From Marinifilum sp965230805 (GTDB taxonomy: Bacteria > Bacteroidota > Bacteroidia > Bacteroidales > Marinifilaceae): a stretch of 64,000 nt of DNA. Below the pieces are notes generated by a model. That model was not told the origin of the DNA and ran no database searches. It worked only from the letters and a program-made list of their open reading frames with translations. Shown here piece by piece: positions 45,089-55,188 of this stretch. A program made the position numbers and the translations under genes. The stretch's first letter is position 1; each line of letters begins with the position of its first letter. The stretch lies in contig NZ_OZ246019.1 of assembly GCF_965230805.1 (NCBI RefSeq), positions 248,001 to 312,000 on the forward strand. Direction: 5' to 3'.

Positions 45089-45140
45089 CTGTTTTCTTTT
45101 TCAGTTAACAAAATTGAGTCGCAAAGTTCGCATAAATCTC

Positions 45141-46946
45141 TTAAAAATCTATATCATCCGAAGAAAATCTTTGAAGAATTGTATCGTCATTAATTTCTTT
45201 CGACAAAGATTCAATTACCTTCATTGGCACATCAAACAAGTCAATTACAATTAATCCATCTAAACAGTCATTAAAATTAGGATCGATATTAAAACCAATA
45301 ATTTTAGCATTCAAGGATATATACTTTTTAAGCAAAACTGGCAATTTGTCGTTTGTAATCTCAAAATCACCAATGAGCTTATCCAGTTTATTGATATCAT
45401 TTTTTGCTGTTTCAAGCAGAATATCAATATCTACATCTGTAGTTTTTACTTTAAACTGTTTTCTTGGTTTAATAAATTGACCCAATTCATAATCGAAATA
45501 GTTGGCCATTATAAATTTAATAATCAAGTCTTTCGACAAATTCGAATATTTATTGCTAATGCTAACCGGACCAATCAGATATCGCGATTCGGGATTTTTC
45601 AATAAGAAATAAAGTATCCCTTTCCAAAGCAGAAACAAAGGCATTGGCTTGCGCTGATATTCTTTTACAATGAACGAACGCCCCAATTCCAAGGATTGAT
45701 TCAAAATGGGCTGGAATTTCTTGCTCATCCTGAAAAGACTTTGAAGGTAAAAACCTTTTAGCCCGTAACCTGGTAGGATCTCATGACCTTTTCCAACACG
45801 GTAGGCACCTACAATCTTATGGTTTTCGTTATCCCAGATAAAAAGCTGATGATAGTACAAATCGAATTCATCGATATCGATGCTCTGATTGGTGCCCTCT
45901 CCTACCTCTCGAAAGGTGATTTCGCGTAATCGGCCAATTTCATTCAGAATGTTGGGCAGTTTTGAAGATGGGGCACAATAAACACCATAAGAACGACTTT
46001 TAAACAGCAAGTACTCCTCTTCGAGGCATTCTACCTCATTTCGGATTACCATTGGATCAACTGCGGAAATAATATCCTCGGCCTTCACCTGTTGAGTTTT
46101 TCGTTTAAATCGATAAAATTTCTTTACCTCAATTGGAGTTCCCAACATATAGGTCTTTGCACGAAGAAATCTGCCATATTGATTGATATCGGTAAAACCT
46201 TTCTGATCCTTTACCGATATTGGGTTACCAATTCTAATCCGAACTATCTTGTTCTTCTTGTTTAATAATTCTGAAGGTAGCTTAACTGTTCTAAGGGTTG
46301 GATGAATCATTCCCAATAGATGAAAAATCAAACTGTTATTTCCTTGAAAATAAATTGGGATAACAGGAACATCGGCTTTCTTAATAAATTTAAGAATCGA
46401 AGGCATCCATTGTTTATCGGTAACATTATGGGTTGCCGTTTGATAAGTTGACACTTCTCCGGCTGGAAAAATTCCCAAAGGCATTCCATCACTCAAGTGG
46501 CGCAATGCCTCTTTTAATCCTCCTGTGCTCGAAGCGGCACCTTTTCTATCTTCAAATGGGTTAACTCCCAAAAAGAAATCCTGAATTGGCTCTACTTTCT
46601 TAAGTAGAAAATTAGCCATAGCCTTAAAATCAGGACGAACCAAACTTAATAACTTGATGAGGATGATTCCATCAATTCCTCCAAACGGGTGGTTGGATAT
46701 GGTAATAAAAGCTCCTTCTTTGGGAATTCGTTTTAACTCTTCTTCATCAAATTCAAACTTAATTCCCAGCTCATCAATTAAAGCATCAATAAACTCGATT
46801 CCATCCTTACAACAATTCTCGGAATAAAGCTTATTCAGTTTATTTAATTTCAGGATGTACATTAAGAATTTGGCAAAACTTTCTCCGCCAAACCAATTCA
46901 AACTTTCACTAGCCTTTAGTAAATCTTTAGAATCGACTAATTTCAT
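45141..46946 (-). CDS. Fused O-acyltransferase/N-acyltransferase of aminolipid synthesis
   Basis: A 601-residue fusion. The N-terminal part (about 60-265) is a PlsC-like acyltransferase with TISNHPFGGIDG, FAVNPFEDR-like VNPFEDRKGA and GIFPAGEVSTYQ. The C-terminal part (about 300-480) is a GNAT-like domain of the OlsB/GlsB type (IREITFREVGEGTNQSIDID, LGRSFIVKEYQRK). In OlsF and its Bacteroidota counterparts, such fusions make ornithine or glycine lipids: the C-terminal domain N-acylates the amino acid and the N-terminal domain adds the second acyl chain. The amino acid used here is not determined. Confidence 0.8.
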   Translation of the reverse strand: MKLVDSKDLLKASESLNWFGGESFAKFLMYILKLNKLNKLYSENCCKDGIEFIDALIDELGIKFEFDEEELKRIPKEGAFITISNHPFGGIDGIILIKLLSLVRPDFKAMANFLLKKVEPIQDFFLGVNPFEDRKGAASSTGGLKEALRHLSDGMPLGIFPAGEVSTYQTATHNVTDKQWMPSILKFIKKADVPVIPIYFQGNNSLIFHLLGMIHPTLRTVKLPSELLNKKNKIVRIRIGNPISVKDQKGFTDINQYGRFLRAKTYMLGTPIEVKKFYRFKRKTQQVKAEDIISAVDPMVIRNEVECLEEEYLLFKSRSYGVYCAPSSKLPNILNEIGRLREITFREVGEGTNQSIDIDEFDLYYHQLFIWDNENHKIVGAYRVGKGHEILPGYGLKGFYLQSLFRMSKKFQPILNQSLELGRSFIVKEYQRKPMPLFLLWKGILYFLLKNPESRYLIGPVSISNKYSNLSKDLIIKFIMANYFDYELGQFIKPRKQFKVKTTDVDIDILLETAKNDINKLDKLIGDFEITNDKLPVLLKKYISLNAKIIGFNIDPNFNDCLDGLIVIDLFDVPMKVIESLSKEINDDTILQRFSSDDIDF

Positions 46947-47148
46947 ATATCAATATTTTCCGAAAGTACACTCCAGAGTAAAATATCTCCAAATCAATGG
47001 GGTATAACTTTCTTACTTAGTTTTGTATTAGCTTTCATCAATAATCGAAAATTAATTCGATCATCATTTTCTTAAACTGAGTAAAAATAGCATTTATTCT
47101 GATACCTAAGTGTGATTACTCATTCAAATCGCCTCTCTTGCTGCTATT

Positions 47149-47988
47149 TTAAATGTTTTCAATAATCCATTCTCCTTTATGAAAAACAGTAACACTCTCA
47201 AAACCTATCAGTTTCAAATAATTTCTTGTTTCTTCGAAATAACACAATAATTCTTTTGGATGGTGTGCATCCGAACTAATTGTAACATCAATATTTCTTT
47301 TATGACATTGCTTTAAAAAATAATCGTCCGGAAATAACTTGTCTGATTTCTTTTTGTAGATGCCCCGAGTATTCACCTCAACAATGCTACCAGCTTTTTC
47401 GATCACATCTAAGCTTTTATCCAACAAATGAATGTACCATTCATCCGTTTCGGAAAAATACCTTCCCTTATTATTCATCTTTACCTTATCCACATGTCCA
47501 ACCACATCCGGACTTTGTGTCTCAATCATTTCTATCACTTGCTTAAAGTATGCTGTGACTGCTTTCTTAATATCGCCCTTAAATAGTTTCTGTAATCCTA
47601 TGGTGTAATTAGTATCAGGACCATCTAAAAACCATAGCTCTTCTTCTGATTCCGCCTTTACCAGATGAACAGATCCAATGGTATAATCAAGTCCATAATT
47701 CTTCTTCCATTCAGAAAAGGATTTGCTTACACCAGGAATATAATCAAGCTCCAAGGACAAATAAACTTCAATTTCATTTTTATATTTCTCTTTAAGTTGA
47801 TTAATTTCTTGAATGTATGAGTCAATATTTGAGGTCTTCATCGCCCAAGCGGTTGCAACAGGGATAGGGGCATGTGAAGAAAAACCTATTGCTCTCAGGC
47901 CTTGTAAAATCCCTTGTTTGATGTAGTCTTCCGGATTTTCTTTCCCATCGCAGTAGGATGAGTGCGTGTGATATGAAAAATATGTCAT
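47149..47988 (-). CDS. PHP-domain histidinol-phosphatase-like protein
   Basis: A 279-residue metal-dependent phosphatase of the PHP superfamily. Metal ligands appear in order: HTHSSYCDG (residues 7-15), GFSSHAPIP, LELDYIPG, IGSVHLV, VGHVDKVKMN, EVNTRG and SSDAHHP. This set and the length fit the HisJ/HisK type histidinol-phosphatase. No other histidine genes are nearby, so another phosphate ester cannot be excluded. A minus-strand TATATTTG at 48009-48016 may be its -7 element. Confidence 0.85.
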   Translation of the reverse strand: MTYFSYHTHSSYCDGKENPEDYIKQGILQGLRAIGFSSHAPIPVATAWAMKTSNIDSYIQEINQLKEKYKNEIEVYLSLELDYIPGVSKSFSEWKKNYGLDYTIGSVHLVKAESEEELWFLDGPDTNYTIGLQKLFKGDIKKAVTAYFKQVIEMIETQSPDVVGHVDKVKMNNKGRYFSETDEWYIHLLDKSLDVIEKAGSIVEVNTRGIYKKKSDKLFPDDYFLKQCHKRNIDVTISSDAHHPKELLCYFEETRNYLKLIGFESVTVFHKGEWIIENI

Positions 47989-48172
47989 TTTGAAGTTTTT
48001 GTATCGTGCAAATATAAAATGATTGCAGACAATAACCTGACTTTCTAAAGCGGATATTTCTAATCGTACTTGGGTTTATTTTGAAATAGGCAACAAGCCC
48101 ATATTGCCATTAGGCATTTCTTCTTTAAAATGTTTTTAAATAATCCTATCTTTACGGCAATTTCAGTACTTT

Positions 48173-50008
48173 ATGGCAAAAAAAGAAACTACAAAACACC
48201 TTAAATGGCTCCCAACATCAGCCAAAGAGGTTAAGGAGAGAGGATGGGAAGAGTTGGATGTAATTCTTTTTAGTGGAGATGCTTATGTAGATCATCCATC
48301 ATTTGGAGCAGCAGTTATAGGTAGAATAATTGAGCACGAAGGCTTAAAGGTGGCGATTGTGCCTCAGCCAAATTGGCGTGATGACTTACGTGATTTTAAA
48401 AAGCTAGGTGAACCCAAATTGTTTTTTGGAGTAACTGCAGGCAATATGGATTCCATGGTAAACCATTATACTGCGAATCGCAGACTCCGTCATGATGATG
48501 CATATACTCCCGCCGGAAAGCATGGTTTTCGCCCCGATAAGCCCACTGTGGTTTACACACAAATTCTTAAAAAACTATACCCCGAAACACCGGTTGTTAT
48601 TGGAGGTATTGAAGCGTCGTTACGAAGGTTAACCCATTACGATTATTGGGAAGATCGATTAAAGCCAAGCATATTGATTGATAGTAAGGCCGACTTGTTG
48701 GTTTATGGTATGGGAGAAAAACCCTTAAAAGAAGTTATTCGTTTGTTGAAGCGAGGCGTTCCTTTTTATTCTCTTACCAATATTCCACAAACCTCATTCA
48801 TTGTAAATCAGGACGAAAAATATGCTACGAAAAAGCAGTGGCAAATTCAGGACTTGTTTTCCCATGAAGATTGCGTGACTGACAAAAAAAAATTTGCAAG
48901 CAACTTTCGCTATATCGAAATGGAATCGAATGCCATGATGGCAAAAAAGCTTACTCAAAACCATAAAGATCAACATATCGTTGTAAATCCGCCATATCCT
49001 GTAATGAATGAGAAGGAAATGGATGAGGTTTTTGATTTGCCATACACACGACTTCCACATCCTCGTTACAAAGGAAAGAGTATTCCTTCCTTCGAGATGA
49101 TCAAATTCTCTGTAAATATGCACCGTGGGTGTTTTGGTGGATGCTCCTTTTGTACCATTTCAGCTCACCAAGGAAAATTTATTGCCAATCGCTCAGAGCA
49201 ATCCATTTTAAAAGAAGTTGAGCATATCACAAAAATGCCTGATTTTAAAGGATATCTATCAGATTTGGGTGGCCCATCTGCCAATATGTATCAAATGAAA
49301 GGGATTTTTGAGTCAATTTGCAAAACCTGTCGACGGCCTTCCTGCATTCATCCCCATGTTTGTCCTAATTTGAATACAAATCATCAGCCTATGCTTGATA
49401 TTTACAAAAAGGTTGATAAAATGCCCGGGGTGAAAAAGTCCTTTATTGGTAGTGGTGTGCGATACGATTTAATGCTTCACCAGGCCAAGGATGCTTCAGC
49501 CAACAAATCGAATAAAGAATATGCAGTTGAGCTGATTAAGAATCATGTATCAGGCAGGCTAAAGGTTGCACCTGAACACACTTCTGATGAAGTTTTGGAT
49601 ATGATGAGAAAGCCCTCCTTCAAATTATTTTATGAGCTTAAATCCTTATTCGATGATATTAATAAAAAGGAAGGCATGAACCAACAACTTATTCCTTATT
49701 TTATTTCGAGTCACCCAGGTAGCCAGGGAGCCGACATGGCTGATTTGGCAATAAAAACTAAAGAGCTGGATTTTAAACTGGAACAAGTACAGGATTTTAC
49801 ACCAACTCCTATGACTGTAGCCACTGTAATTTATTATTCAGGATATCATCCGTACACCTTGAAAAAAGTTTATACGGCAAAAACCAAAAAGGAGAAATTA
49901 TCGCAAAGAAAATTTTTATTTTGGTACAAGAAGGAGTACCGGGATGCCATCAAACAAGAGCTAATTAAAATGGGAAAAAAAGATTTGCTCACCAAATTAT
50001 TTAAGTAG
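48173..50008 (+). CDS. YgiQ family radical SAM protein
   Basis: A 611-residue protein with the family's long N-terminal domain (LPTSAKEVKERGWEELDVIL, FGAAVIGRIIE, PVVIGGIEASLRRL) and a radical SAM core whose cluster motif CFGGCSFC gives C320, C324 and C327. A second cysteine-rich stretch CKTCRRPSCIHPHVCPNL and the C-terminal QDFTPTPMTVATVIYYSG motif are typical. The cofactor chemistry uses a 4Fe-4S cluster and SAM; the family's substrate is not known. The gene is complete and at the normal length. Confidence 0.92.
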   Translation: MAKKETTKHLKWLPTSAKEVKERGWEELDVILFSGDAYVDHPSFGAAVIGRIIEHEGLKVAIVPQPNWRDDLRDFKKLGEPKLFFGVTAGNMDSMVNHYTANRRLRHDDAYTPAGKHGFRPDKPTVVYTQILKKLYPETPVVIGGIEASLRRLTHYDYWEDRLKPSILIDSKADLLVYGMGEKPLKEVIRLLKRGVPFYSLTNIPQTSFIVNQDEKYATKKQWQIQDLFSHEDCVTDKKKFASNFRYIEMESNAMMAKKLTQNHKDQHIVVNPPYPVMNEKEMDEVFDLPYTRLPHPRYKGKSIPSFEMIKFSVNMHRGCFGGCSFCTISAHQGKFIANRSEQSILKEVEHITKMPDFKGYLSDLGGPSANMYQMKGIFESICKTCRRPSCIHPHVCPNLNTNHQPMLDIYKKVDKMPGVKKSFIGSGVRYDLMLHQAKDASANKSNKEYAVELIKNHVSGRLKVAPEHTSDEVLDMMRKPSFKLFYELKSLFDDINKKEGMNQQLIPYFISSHPGSQGADMADLAIKTKELDFKLEQVQDFTPTPMTVATVIYYSGYHPYTLKKVYTAKTKKEKLSQRKFLFWYKKEYRDAIKQELIKMGKKDLLTKLFK

Positions 50009-50108
50009 CTTAACTAACAATCAATAAATTTGTTGACATTAATTTGGGATTGCTTTATTATTATTCTTTATAATTGTACTTTAGAAGTTCAAACTCTAAG
50101 CTCAGTCT

Positions 50109-50852
50109 ATGAAACCATTCTACCACAAATCATTTTATTTTATTTTGTTATTAGGGTTTGTTGTCTTATTTGCCAATTGTGAGACATCAAAACAGGATCG
50201 ACAAAACGAAAAAGGAATTGAAATGCTTGCAGAAAATCAATACGAATCTGCAGTTAAACATTTTAGTTTAATTATAAAAGAAGATAAAAACTACCTGCCT
50301 GCTTATTTTAATCGTGCAATTGCTTATTCATATTTAAATAATAACCGAGTTGCAATTGAGGATCTAAATTTTGTGATTGGCAAACAAATATACGAAGAAG
50401 AAGCTTATTTAAATCGTGCCATCTTATACGAGAATCAAAAGAACTACAAGCAGGCAATAGAAGATTACTCCAAGGTTTTAACCATTAATCCAAGAAACAT
50501 TAAAGCTTACCATTACAGAGGCATTTGCAAGTACTATTTAGAAGATTACAAAGGTGCAATTACTGATTATAACCGTTCAATAAAAATTGGACTTAACTCA
50601 TCAGGGGTTTATTACAACAAAGCAGTTTCCTTAGATTGCACCGGTAATTTTAACGAAGCCATAAAATTCTACAGCAAAGCAATTAACATCGATAAAAAAC
50701 TCGATAGAGCTTATTACGCAAGAGGAATTGCAAAATTAAAGACTGGAGATAAAAACGGAGCTGTAAAAGACATCAAAACATCCATTAAAATGGGATTTAA
50801 AAATGGTTCCAGGGTATTAAAGCAGATCGAGTTAATGTCTAAAAGTATTTAA
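50109..50852 (+). CDS. TPR-repeat lipoprotein
   Basis: A 247-residue protein with a lipoprotein signal (hydrophobic core, then LFANC at about residues 20-24) and five to six TPR units, for example YESAVKHFSLIIKEDKNYLP, YKQAIEDYSKVLTINPRNIK and FNEAIKFYSKAINIDKKLDR. It should lie in the envelope and mediate protein contacts. Its 3' end nearly touches that of the convergent radical SAM gene (2 bases apart). Confidence 0.85.
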   Translation: MKPFYHKSFYFILLLGFVVLFANCETSKQDRQNEKGIEMLAENQYESAVKHFSLIIKEDKNYLPAYFNRAIAYSYLNNNRVAIEDLNFVIGKQIYEEEAYLNRAILYENQKNYKQAIEDYSKVLTINPRNIKAYHYRGICKYYLEDYKGAITDYNRSIKIGLNSSGVYYNKAVSLDCTGNFNEAIKFYSKAINIDKKLDRAYYARGIAKLKTGDKNGAVKDIKTSIKMGFKNGSRVLKQIELMSKSI

Positions 50853-50853
50853 T

Positions 50854-51801
50854 CTAGACCTCAAACAACCTACCCTGCCAGGTACCTCTTTCTTTTAATA
50901 AATTATTCAGTTTGTTTACAAACTGATAATTTTTAAGTCCCCATTTTGGAGCAATTAGCCAACCTGGAGGAGTCTGATTTGTAAATCGCTCCAACATCAC
51001 ATCCGGACTAATCCTTTCAATTACATCCACAATAAAATCCAAATACTCTTCTAATTCAAACAAGTAGAATCGTTCAGGAGCCTCTTGATACTCCTTTGCC
51101 ATTTGTGTGTCGTTTAAAATCTGTAGCTGATGTAGCTTTAAGCTTTCAATAGGTAATTTTGACAAGCGAATAGCATGATTCAACATATCTTTCTTGCTGT
51201 CGTAGGGAAGGCCATTGACCAAATGAGCTCCTATGTGAATGCCACGATTTGCAGTCCTTAATATGGTTTGCTCCGCTACTTTATAATCATGTCCTCGATT
51301 GATTGCGAGCAAAGCTTGATCATTAGCTGACTCCACACCATATTCTACTCCGATATAGTATTCTTTTGCCAAATTCTCTAAGTAATCCAAAACATCATTA
51401 CTCACACAGTCTGGTCGGGTTCCTATTACCAATCCCACCACTCTCTCATGCGACAAAGCCTCGTTATATAAACGTTTTATTTGATCGATATGACCATAAG
51501 TATTTGAATATGCCTGAAAATATGCTAGGTATTTTTGTGCATGGTATTTAGCATTAAAGAAACTGATTCCCTCCTCTATTTGGTTGGTAATTGACTTTTT
51601 AGGGCTGCAATACTCTGGGTTAAAGCTGTTGTTATTACAGTAGGTACAACCGCCTACCCCCTTACTTCCATCACGATTAGGACAGGTGAATCCTGCATCA
51701 ATGGAAACCTTTTGAATTCGTTCTGAAAATTTGCTTTTAAAATAGGAAGGAAAGTCATTGTATCGTCCTTTATGCCCCCATGGAAATGTATTATCAGTCA
51801 T
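50854..51801 (-). CDS. TIGR01212 (YhcC) family radical SAM protein
   Basis: A 315-residue radical SAM protein. The cluster motif lies in DAGFTCPNRDGSKGVGGCTYC (spaced as C-x12-14-C-x2-C typical of the family), and IGTRPDCVSND, YIGVEYGVESANDQAL and GAHLVNGLPYDSKKDM follow. Its size and the start WGHKGRYNDFPSYFKSKFSE match YhcC proteins. The function of the family is unresolved. It is unrelated to the YgiQ protein encoded nearby. Confidence 0.9.
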   Translation of the reverse strand: MTDNTFPWGHKGRYNDFPSYFKSKFSERIQKVSIDAGFTCPNRDGSKGVGGCTYCNNNSFNPEYCSPKKSITNQIEEGISFFNAKYHAQKYLAYFQAYSNTYGHIDQIKRLYNEALSHERVVGLVIGTRPDCVSNDVLDYLENLAKEYYIGVEYGVESANDQALLAINRGHDYKVAEQTILRTANRGIHIGAHLVNGLPYDSKKDMLNHAIRLSKLPIESLKLHQLQILNDTQMAKEYQEAPERFYLFELEEYLDFIVDVIERISPDVMLERFTNQTPPGWLIAPKWGLKNYQFVNKLNNLLKERGTWQGRLFEV

Positions 51802-52020
51802 TTAATATCTTATTTTCTATTAAAAATACAAATAGTAATTGAATTGAAAACGAAACAATTCTCTCTAAAAATTCAAGTTTTCAATTTTTGTTTCAATTCC
51901 GTTGCTAATATATCAAATTTCTGTAATGCATAATTTTTTTCCTTATTAAAGCTCAATGTTTTTTCTTTTATTGAAAGTATTCTTTATCTTGCTTGGCACA
52001 CTTAAATTAAAACTTTTACC

Positions 52021-53577
52021 ATGTTTTCAGAACAAGATCTATTACAATTTGAATCTAAGGGAATATGTAAAGAAAAAATTGAAGAACAAATTAAGAACTT
52101 CAACAATGGATTTCCTAAAATGAAATTAAAAAAACCGGCTACAATAGAAGACGGTATTACAAAAATTCAAGATGAAGAACTTGAGGTTTACGAAGAAGTA
52201 TACAATGCGCATTCTAAAAATCTCTCGCTTTTAAAATTTGTTCCTGCATCAGGCGCTGCTTCAAGAATGTTTAAATGCTTGTACGATTTTCTTAACACTT
52301 ATCAGGACACCGAAGATGAGTATTTAAAATTCCTTTGTAATAAAGGTCCTGAAACCATGTTCAATTTCTTTGACAGATTAGAAGATTTCGCTTTTTATGG
52401 CGACCTGAGAAATGCAATAACAGAAGAAGGTTTGGATATGGATAAAATGGCTGATAAGAATCAGTTCAAAGAGATTTTATCTATGCTTTTGAACAGCAAG
52501 GGGCTTAACTATGGCAACCTACCTAAAGGTTTATTAAAGTTCCATAGATACAAACAATACTCAAGAACGGCTTTTGAAGAGCATCTGGTTGAAGCATTGA
52601 ATTATGCCAAAGATGAAGCAGGGAATTCAAATATCCATTTAACTGTTTCAGAAGATCACAAGGTACTTTTTGAAGAACGTTTTAATAAAACTTGTGACAC
52701 ATTCGAAGAAAAATATGAAGGAAAATTAAACATTTCATATTCAGTTCAAAAATCTTCTACCGATACCATAGCAGTTGACATTAATAATGAACCTTTCCGC
52801 AACGAAGATGGATCAATTTTATTCCGTCCAGGTGGACATGGTGCATTAATTGAAAATCTTGATGAGCTTGATGCTGATGTTATTTTCGTTAAAAACATCG
52901 ATAATGTAGTTCCTGATCGTTTGAAAGAGACAACCTACAAATATAAGAAAGTACTTGCTGGTGTGTTATTAGAGAATCAATCAATTATTTTTAACTACAT
53001 CAAGATTTTAAAAGCAGACAAAGACATTACTGAGGAAACGCTTAATGAGATGGTTACTTTCCTTGAAAACAAACTGTGTACGATTCCTCCTTCAAGTTTG
53101 AAGAAAGATAATCCCGATAAGCTTAAGAAGTATTTATTCGACAAACTAAATAGACCAATTCGAGTATGTGGAATGGTTAAAAATGAAGGCGAACCTGGTG
53201 GGGGTCCTTTCTGGGCTAGAAATTGGGATGGTTCAGTTTCTTTGCAGATTGTTGAAGGTTCTCAAATTGATAAATCAGACGTAAGACAAAAGAATATTCT
53301 TGAAAAAGCAACTCACTTTAATCCAGTTGATTTGGTTTGTGGTACCAAGGATTACGAAGGAAATAGTTTTGATTTAAATCAATTTATAGACCCTCAAACA
53401 GGCTTTATCTCTGAAAAATCAAGTAATGGTCGAGATTTGAAAGCGATGGAACTTCCTGGTCTTTGGAATGGTGCCATGTCCGATTGGAACACCATATTTG
53501 TTGAGGTACCAATTATCACATTCAATCCGGTAAAAACAGTTTTCGATCTTCTTAGAATAGAACACAGAAATTTATAA
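52021..53577 (+). CDS. DUF4301 family protein
   Basis: A 518-residue protein of normal family length. The KFVPASGAASRMFKCLYDFL motif (about residues 74-93), LFRPGGHGALIENLDELDAD, FVKNIDNVVPDRLKETTYKY and RVCGMVKNEGEPGGGPFW are distinctive. The pattern PxSGxxSRM...RPGGHGALIEN...KNIDN resembles a nucleotidyltransferase-like fold (UTP-sugar pyrophosphorylase type), so a sugar-nucleotide role is possible but untested. The gene has its own terminator. Confidence 0.85.
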   Translation: MFSEQDLLQFESKGICKEKIEEQIKNFNNGFPKMKLKKPATIEDGITKIQDEELEVYEEVYNAHSKNLSLLKFVPASGAASRMFKCLYDFLNTYQDTEDEYLKFLCNKGPETMFNFFDRLEDFAFYGDLRNAITEEGLDMDKMADKNQFKEILSMLLNSKGLNYGNLPKGLLKFHRYKQYSRTAFEEHLVEALNYAKDEAGNSNIHLTVSEDHKVLFEERFNKTCDTFEEKYEGKLNISYSVQKSSTDTIAVDINNEPFRNEDGSILFRPGGHGALIENLDELDADVIFVKNIDNVVPDRLKETTYKYKKVLAGVLLENQSIIFNYIKILKADKDITEETLNEMVTFLENKLCTIPPSSLKKDNPDKLKKYLFDKLNRPIRVCGMVKNEGEPGGGPFWARNWDGSVSLQIVEGSQIDKSDVRQKNILEKATHFNPVDLVCGTKDYEGNSFDLNQFIDPQTGFISEKSSNGRDLKAMELPGLWNGAMSDWNTIFVEVPIITFNPVKTVFDLLRIEHRNL

Positions 53578-53591
53578 TTAAAGAATAATTA

Positions 53592-53628
53592 ACAAACGGT
53601 CTTGCATTGCGAGACCGTTTGTTTTTTT
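53592..53628 (+). terminator. Terminator after the DUF4301 gene
   Basis: ACAAACGGTCT and AGACCGTTTGT are perfect inverted repeats around a 9-base loop and run into TTTTTTT. Confidence 0.85.
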
Positions 53629-53693
53629 GCGATTAAATCAACATTTCAAGACAAATGAATATGAATTGTTAATAATCCGCGTTCGATTGTAGC

Positions 53694-53723
53694 TTGATAA
53701 TTTTAAAATAAATTCTACTTTTG
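53694..53723 (+). promoter_or_regulatory. Perfect Bacteroidota promoter of the TPR gene
   Basis: TTG (53694-53696), a 19-base spacer and TACTTTTG (53716-53723) match TTG-N19-TAnnTTTG. The expected start site is about 20 bases before the ATG at 53752. It probably also serves the DUF368 gene. Confidence 0.6.
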
Positions 53724-53751
53724 CAATGCAGAAATCATTTTAATTTGATAA

Positions 53752-55155
53752 ATGATAGATAATACAGAAAACTATCTTGATGGCGATGTACTTACCGTTG
53801 TAAGCCGATACGAAGAAATGATTAAAGCGAATGAGCTTTATTACTTTGATGTACATGAATTTGAAAGCATCATAGATCATTACATCGAAAAAAACAAGTA
53901 TAGCGATGCGGTTAAAGTTACCAACATTGCAAGCAAGCAGCACCCTTCGGCAATATCTATACAAATTAAAAAAGCTCAGGTTTTAATCAATCGTGGGCAA
54001 CATCTCGAAGCACTCGCTATCTTAAACAAAGTACAGGGAATAGAATCGTCGAACAAAGAAATTTGGCTTTTAAAAGGTAATGTCTATAACCTAATGGGTA
54101 AGCACAAAAGTGCGAAAAAGCAATTCGACGAAGCTCTTAAAAAAGAGCATGAAAACCGGGAAGATTTGCTTTTCAGAATTGCGATGGCATTTGAACAATT
54201 GAATCAGTTTGATATAGCCATTGACTACCTTGAGGAGGCTTTACGATTAAACGAAGAAGATACAGAAGTTCTTTTCGAATTGGCCTATTGTTATGAAAAA
54301 CTAGGTCTTAATGAGCAAAGTATCGAAACCTACAGCAGATTTTTAGAGGTTAACCCCTTTTCGGATAATGCATGGTACAACATTGGAATAGTATACAATC
54401 GCATATCTAAGTTTACAAAAGCCCTGGAAGCATACGAATTTGCTCTTGCCGTTAACCCCCAACATAGCAAAGCCTATTTTAACAAGGCCAATGCTTTAGC
54501 AAACTCAGGAAAATTTGAAGAGGCGATCAAACACTACATTGAGTATTTGGAGTTCGAAGATGATCATGCCTCAACTTACTCCTATATTGGTGAATGTTTT
54601 GAAAAATTAAATGAATACGATCAGGCTCTTAATTATTACGAAACTGCCATTAAAACCAATGAAAAACTTCCCGATCCATGGTTTGGGATGGGATTGATTT
54701 TGATGTATCAAGATAAAATAGATGAAAGTTTGGTTTATCTGGAGAAAGCAAAAAAATTAGACGATGAAAATCCGGACTATTGGTTTGCATTGGCTTCAGC
54801 TTACTCAAGGTCTCAATCACCGCAAAAAGCGGTAAAAGCATTTCGAGAGGCCATTGATTTAGACCCTTACGATCCTACATTCTCAATCACATTAGCCGAA
54901 TTTTATCATCAAAATGAAAAAAAGGAAACGGCAATAGATGTTCTCTTGGAAAGTTTGGGATACAATCCTGATTCCACGCAAATCCTGAACAACCTTGCTG
55001 CATATTACATGTTATTGGATGATGTAAGCACAGCAGAACACTATATCAAAAAATCTACCGACTTTGAATCCCATAACATACAGGATATATTTATTCAATT
55101 TCCGGAGCTAGAAGACAATGAGGATTTTAATAATATGATCCTATTATATTCCTAA
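53752..55155 (+). CDS. Cytoplasmic TPR-repeat protein
   Basis: A 467-residue protein made almost entirely of TPR units (about ten to eleven from residue 45 to 450), for example YNLMGKHKSAKKQFDEALKK, FDIAIDYLEEALRLNEEDTE, FTKALEAYEFALAVNPQHSK and PQKAVKAFREAIDLDPYDPT. It has no signal peptide. It should act as a protein-binding scaffold. It precedes the DUF368 gene by 33 bases on the same strand and probably shares its transcript. Confidence 0.85.
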   Translation: MIDNTENYLDGDVLTVVSRYEEMIKANELYYFDVHEFESIIDHYIEKNKYSDAVKVTNIASKQHPSAISIQIKKAQVLINRGQHLEALAILNKVQGIESSNKEIWLLKGNVYNLMGKHKSAKKQFDEALKKEHENREDLLFRIAMAFEQLNQFDIAIDYLEEALRLNEEDTEVLFELAYCYEKLGLNEQSIETYSRFLEVNPFSDNAWYNIGIVYNRISKFTKALEAYEFALAVNPQHSKAYFNKANALANSGKFEEAIKHYIEYLEFEDDHASTYSYIGECFEKLNEYDQALNYYETAIKTNEKLPDPWFGMGLILMYQDKIDESLVYLEKAKKLDDENPDYWFALASAYSRSQSPQKAVKAFREAIDLDPYDPTFSITLAEFYHQNEKKETAIDVLLESLGYNPDSTQILNNLAAYYMLLDDVSTAEHYIKKSTDFESHNIQDIFIQFPELEDNEDFNNMILLYS

Positions 55156-55188
55156 TCCTATCATATCCATTTCACGCACAAAACAATT

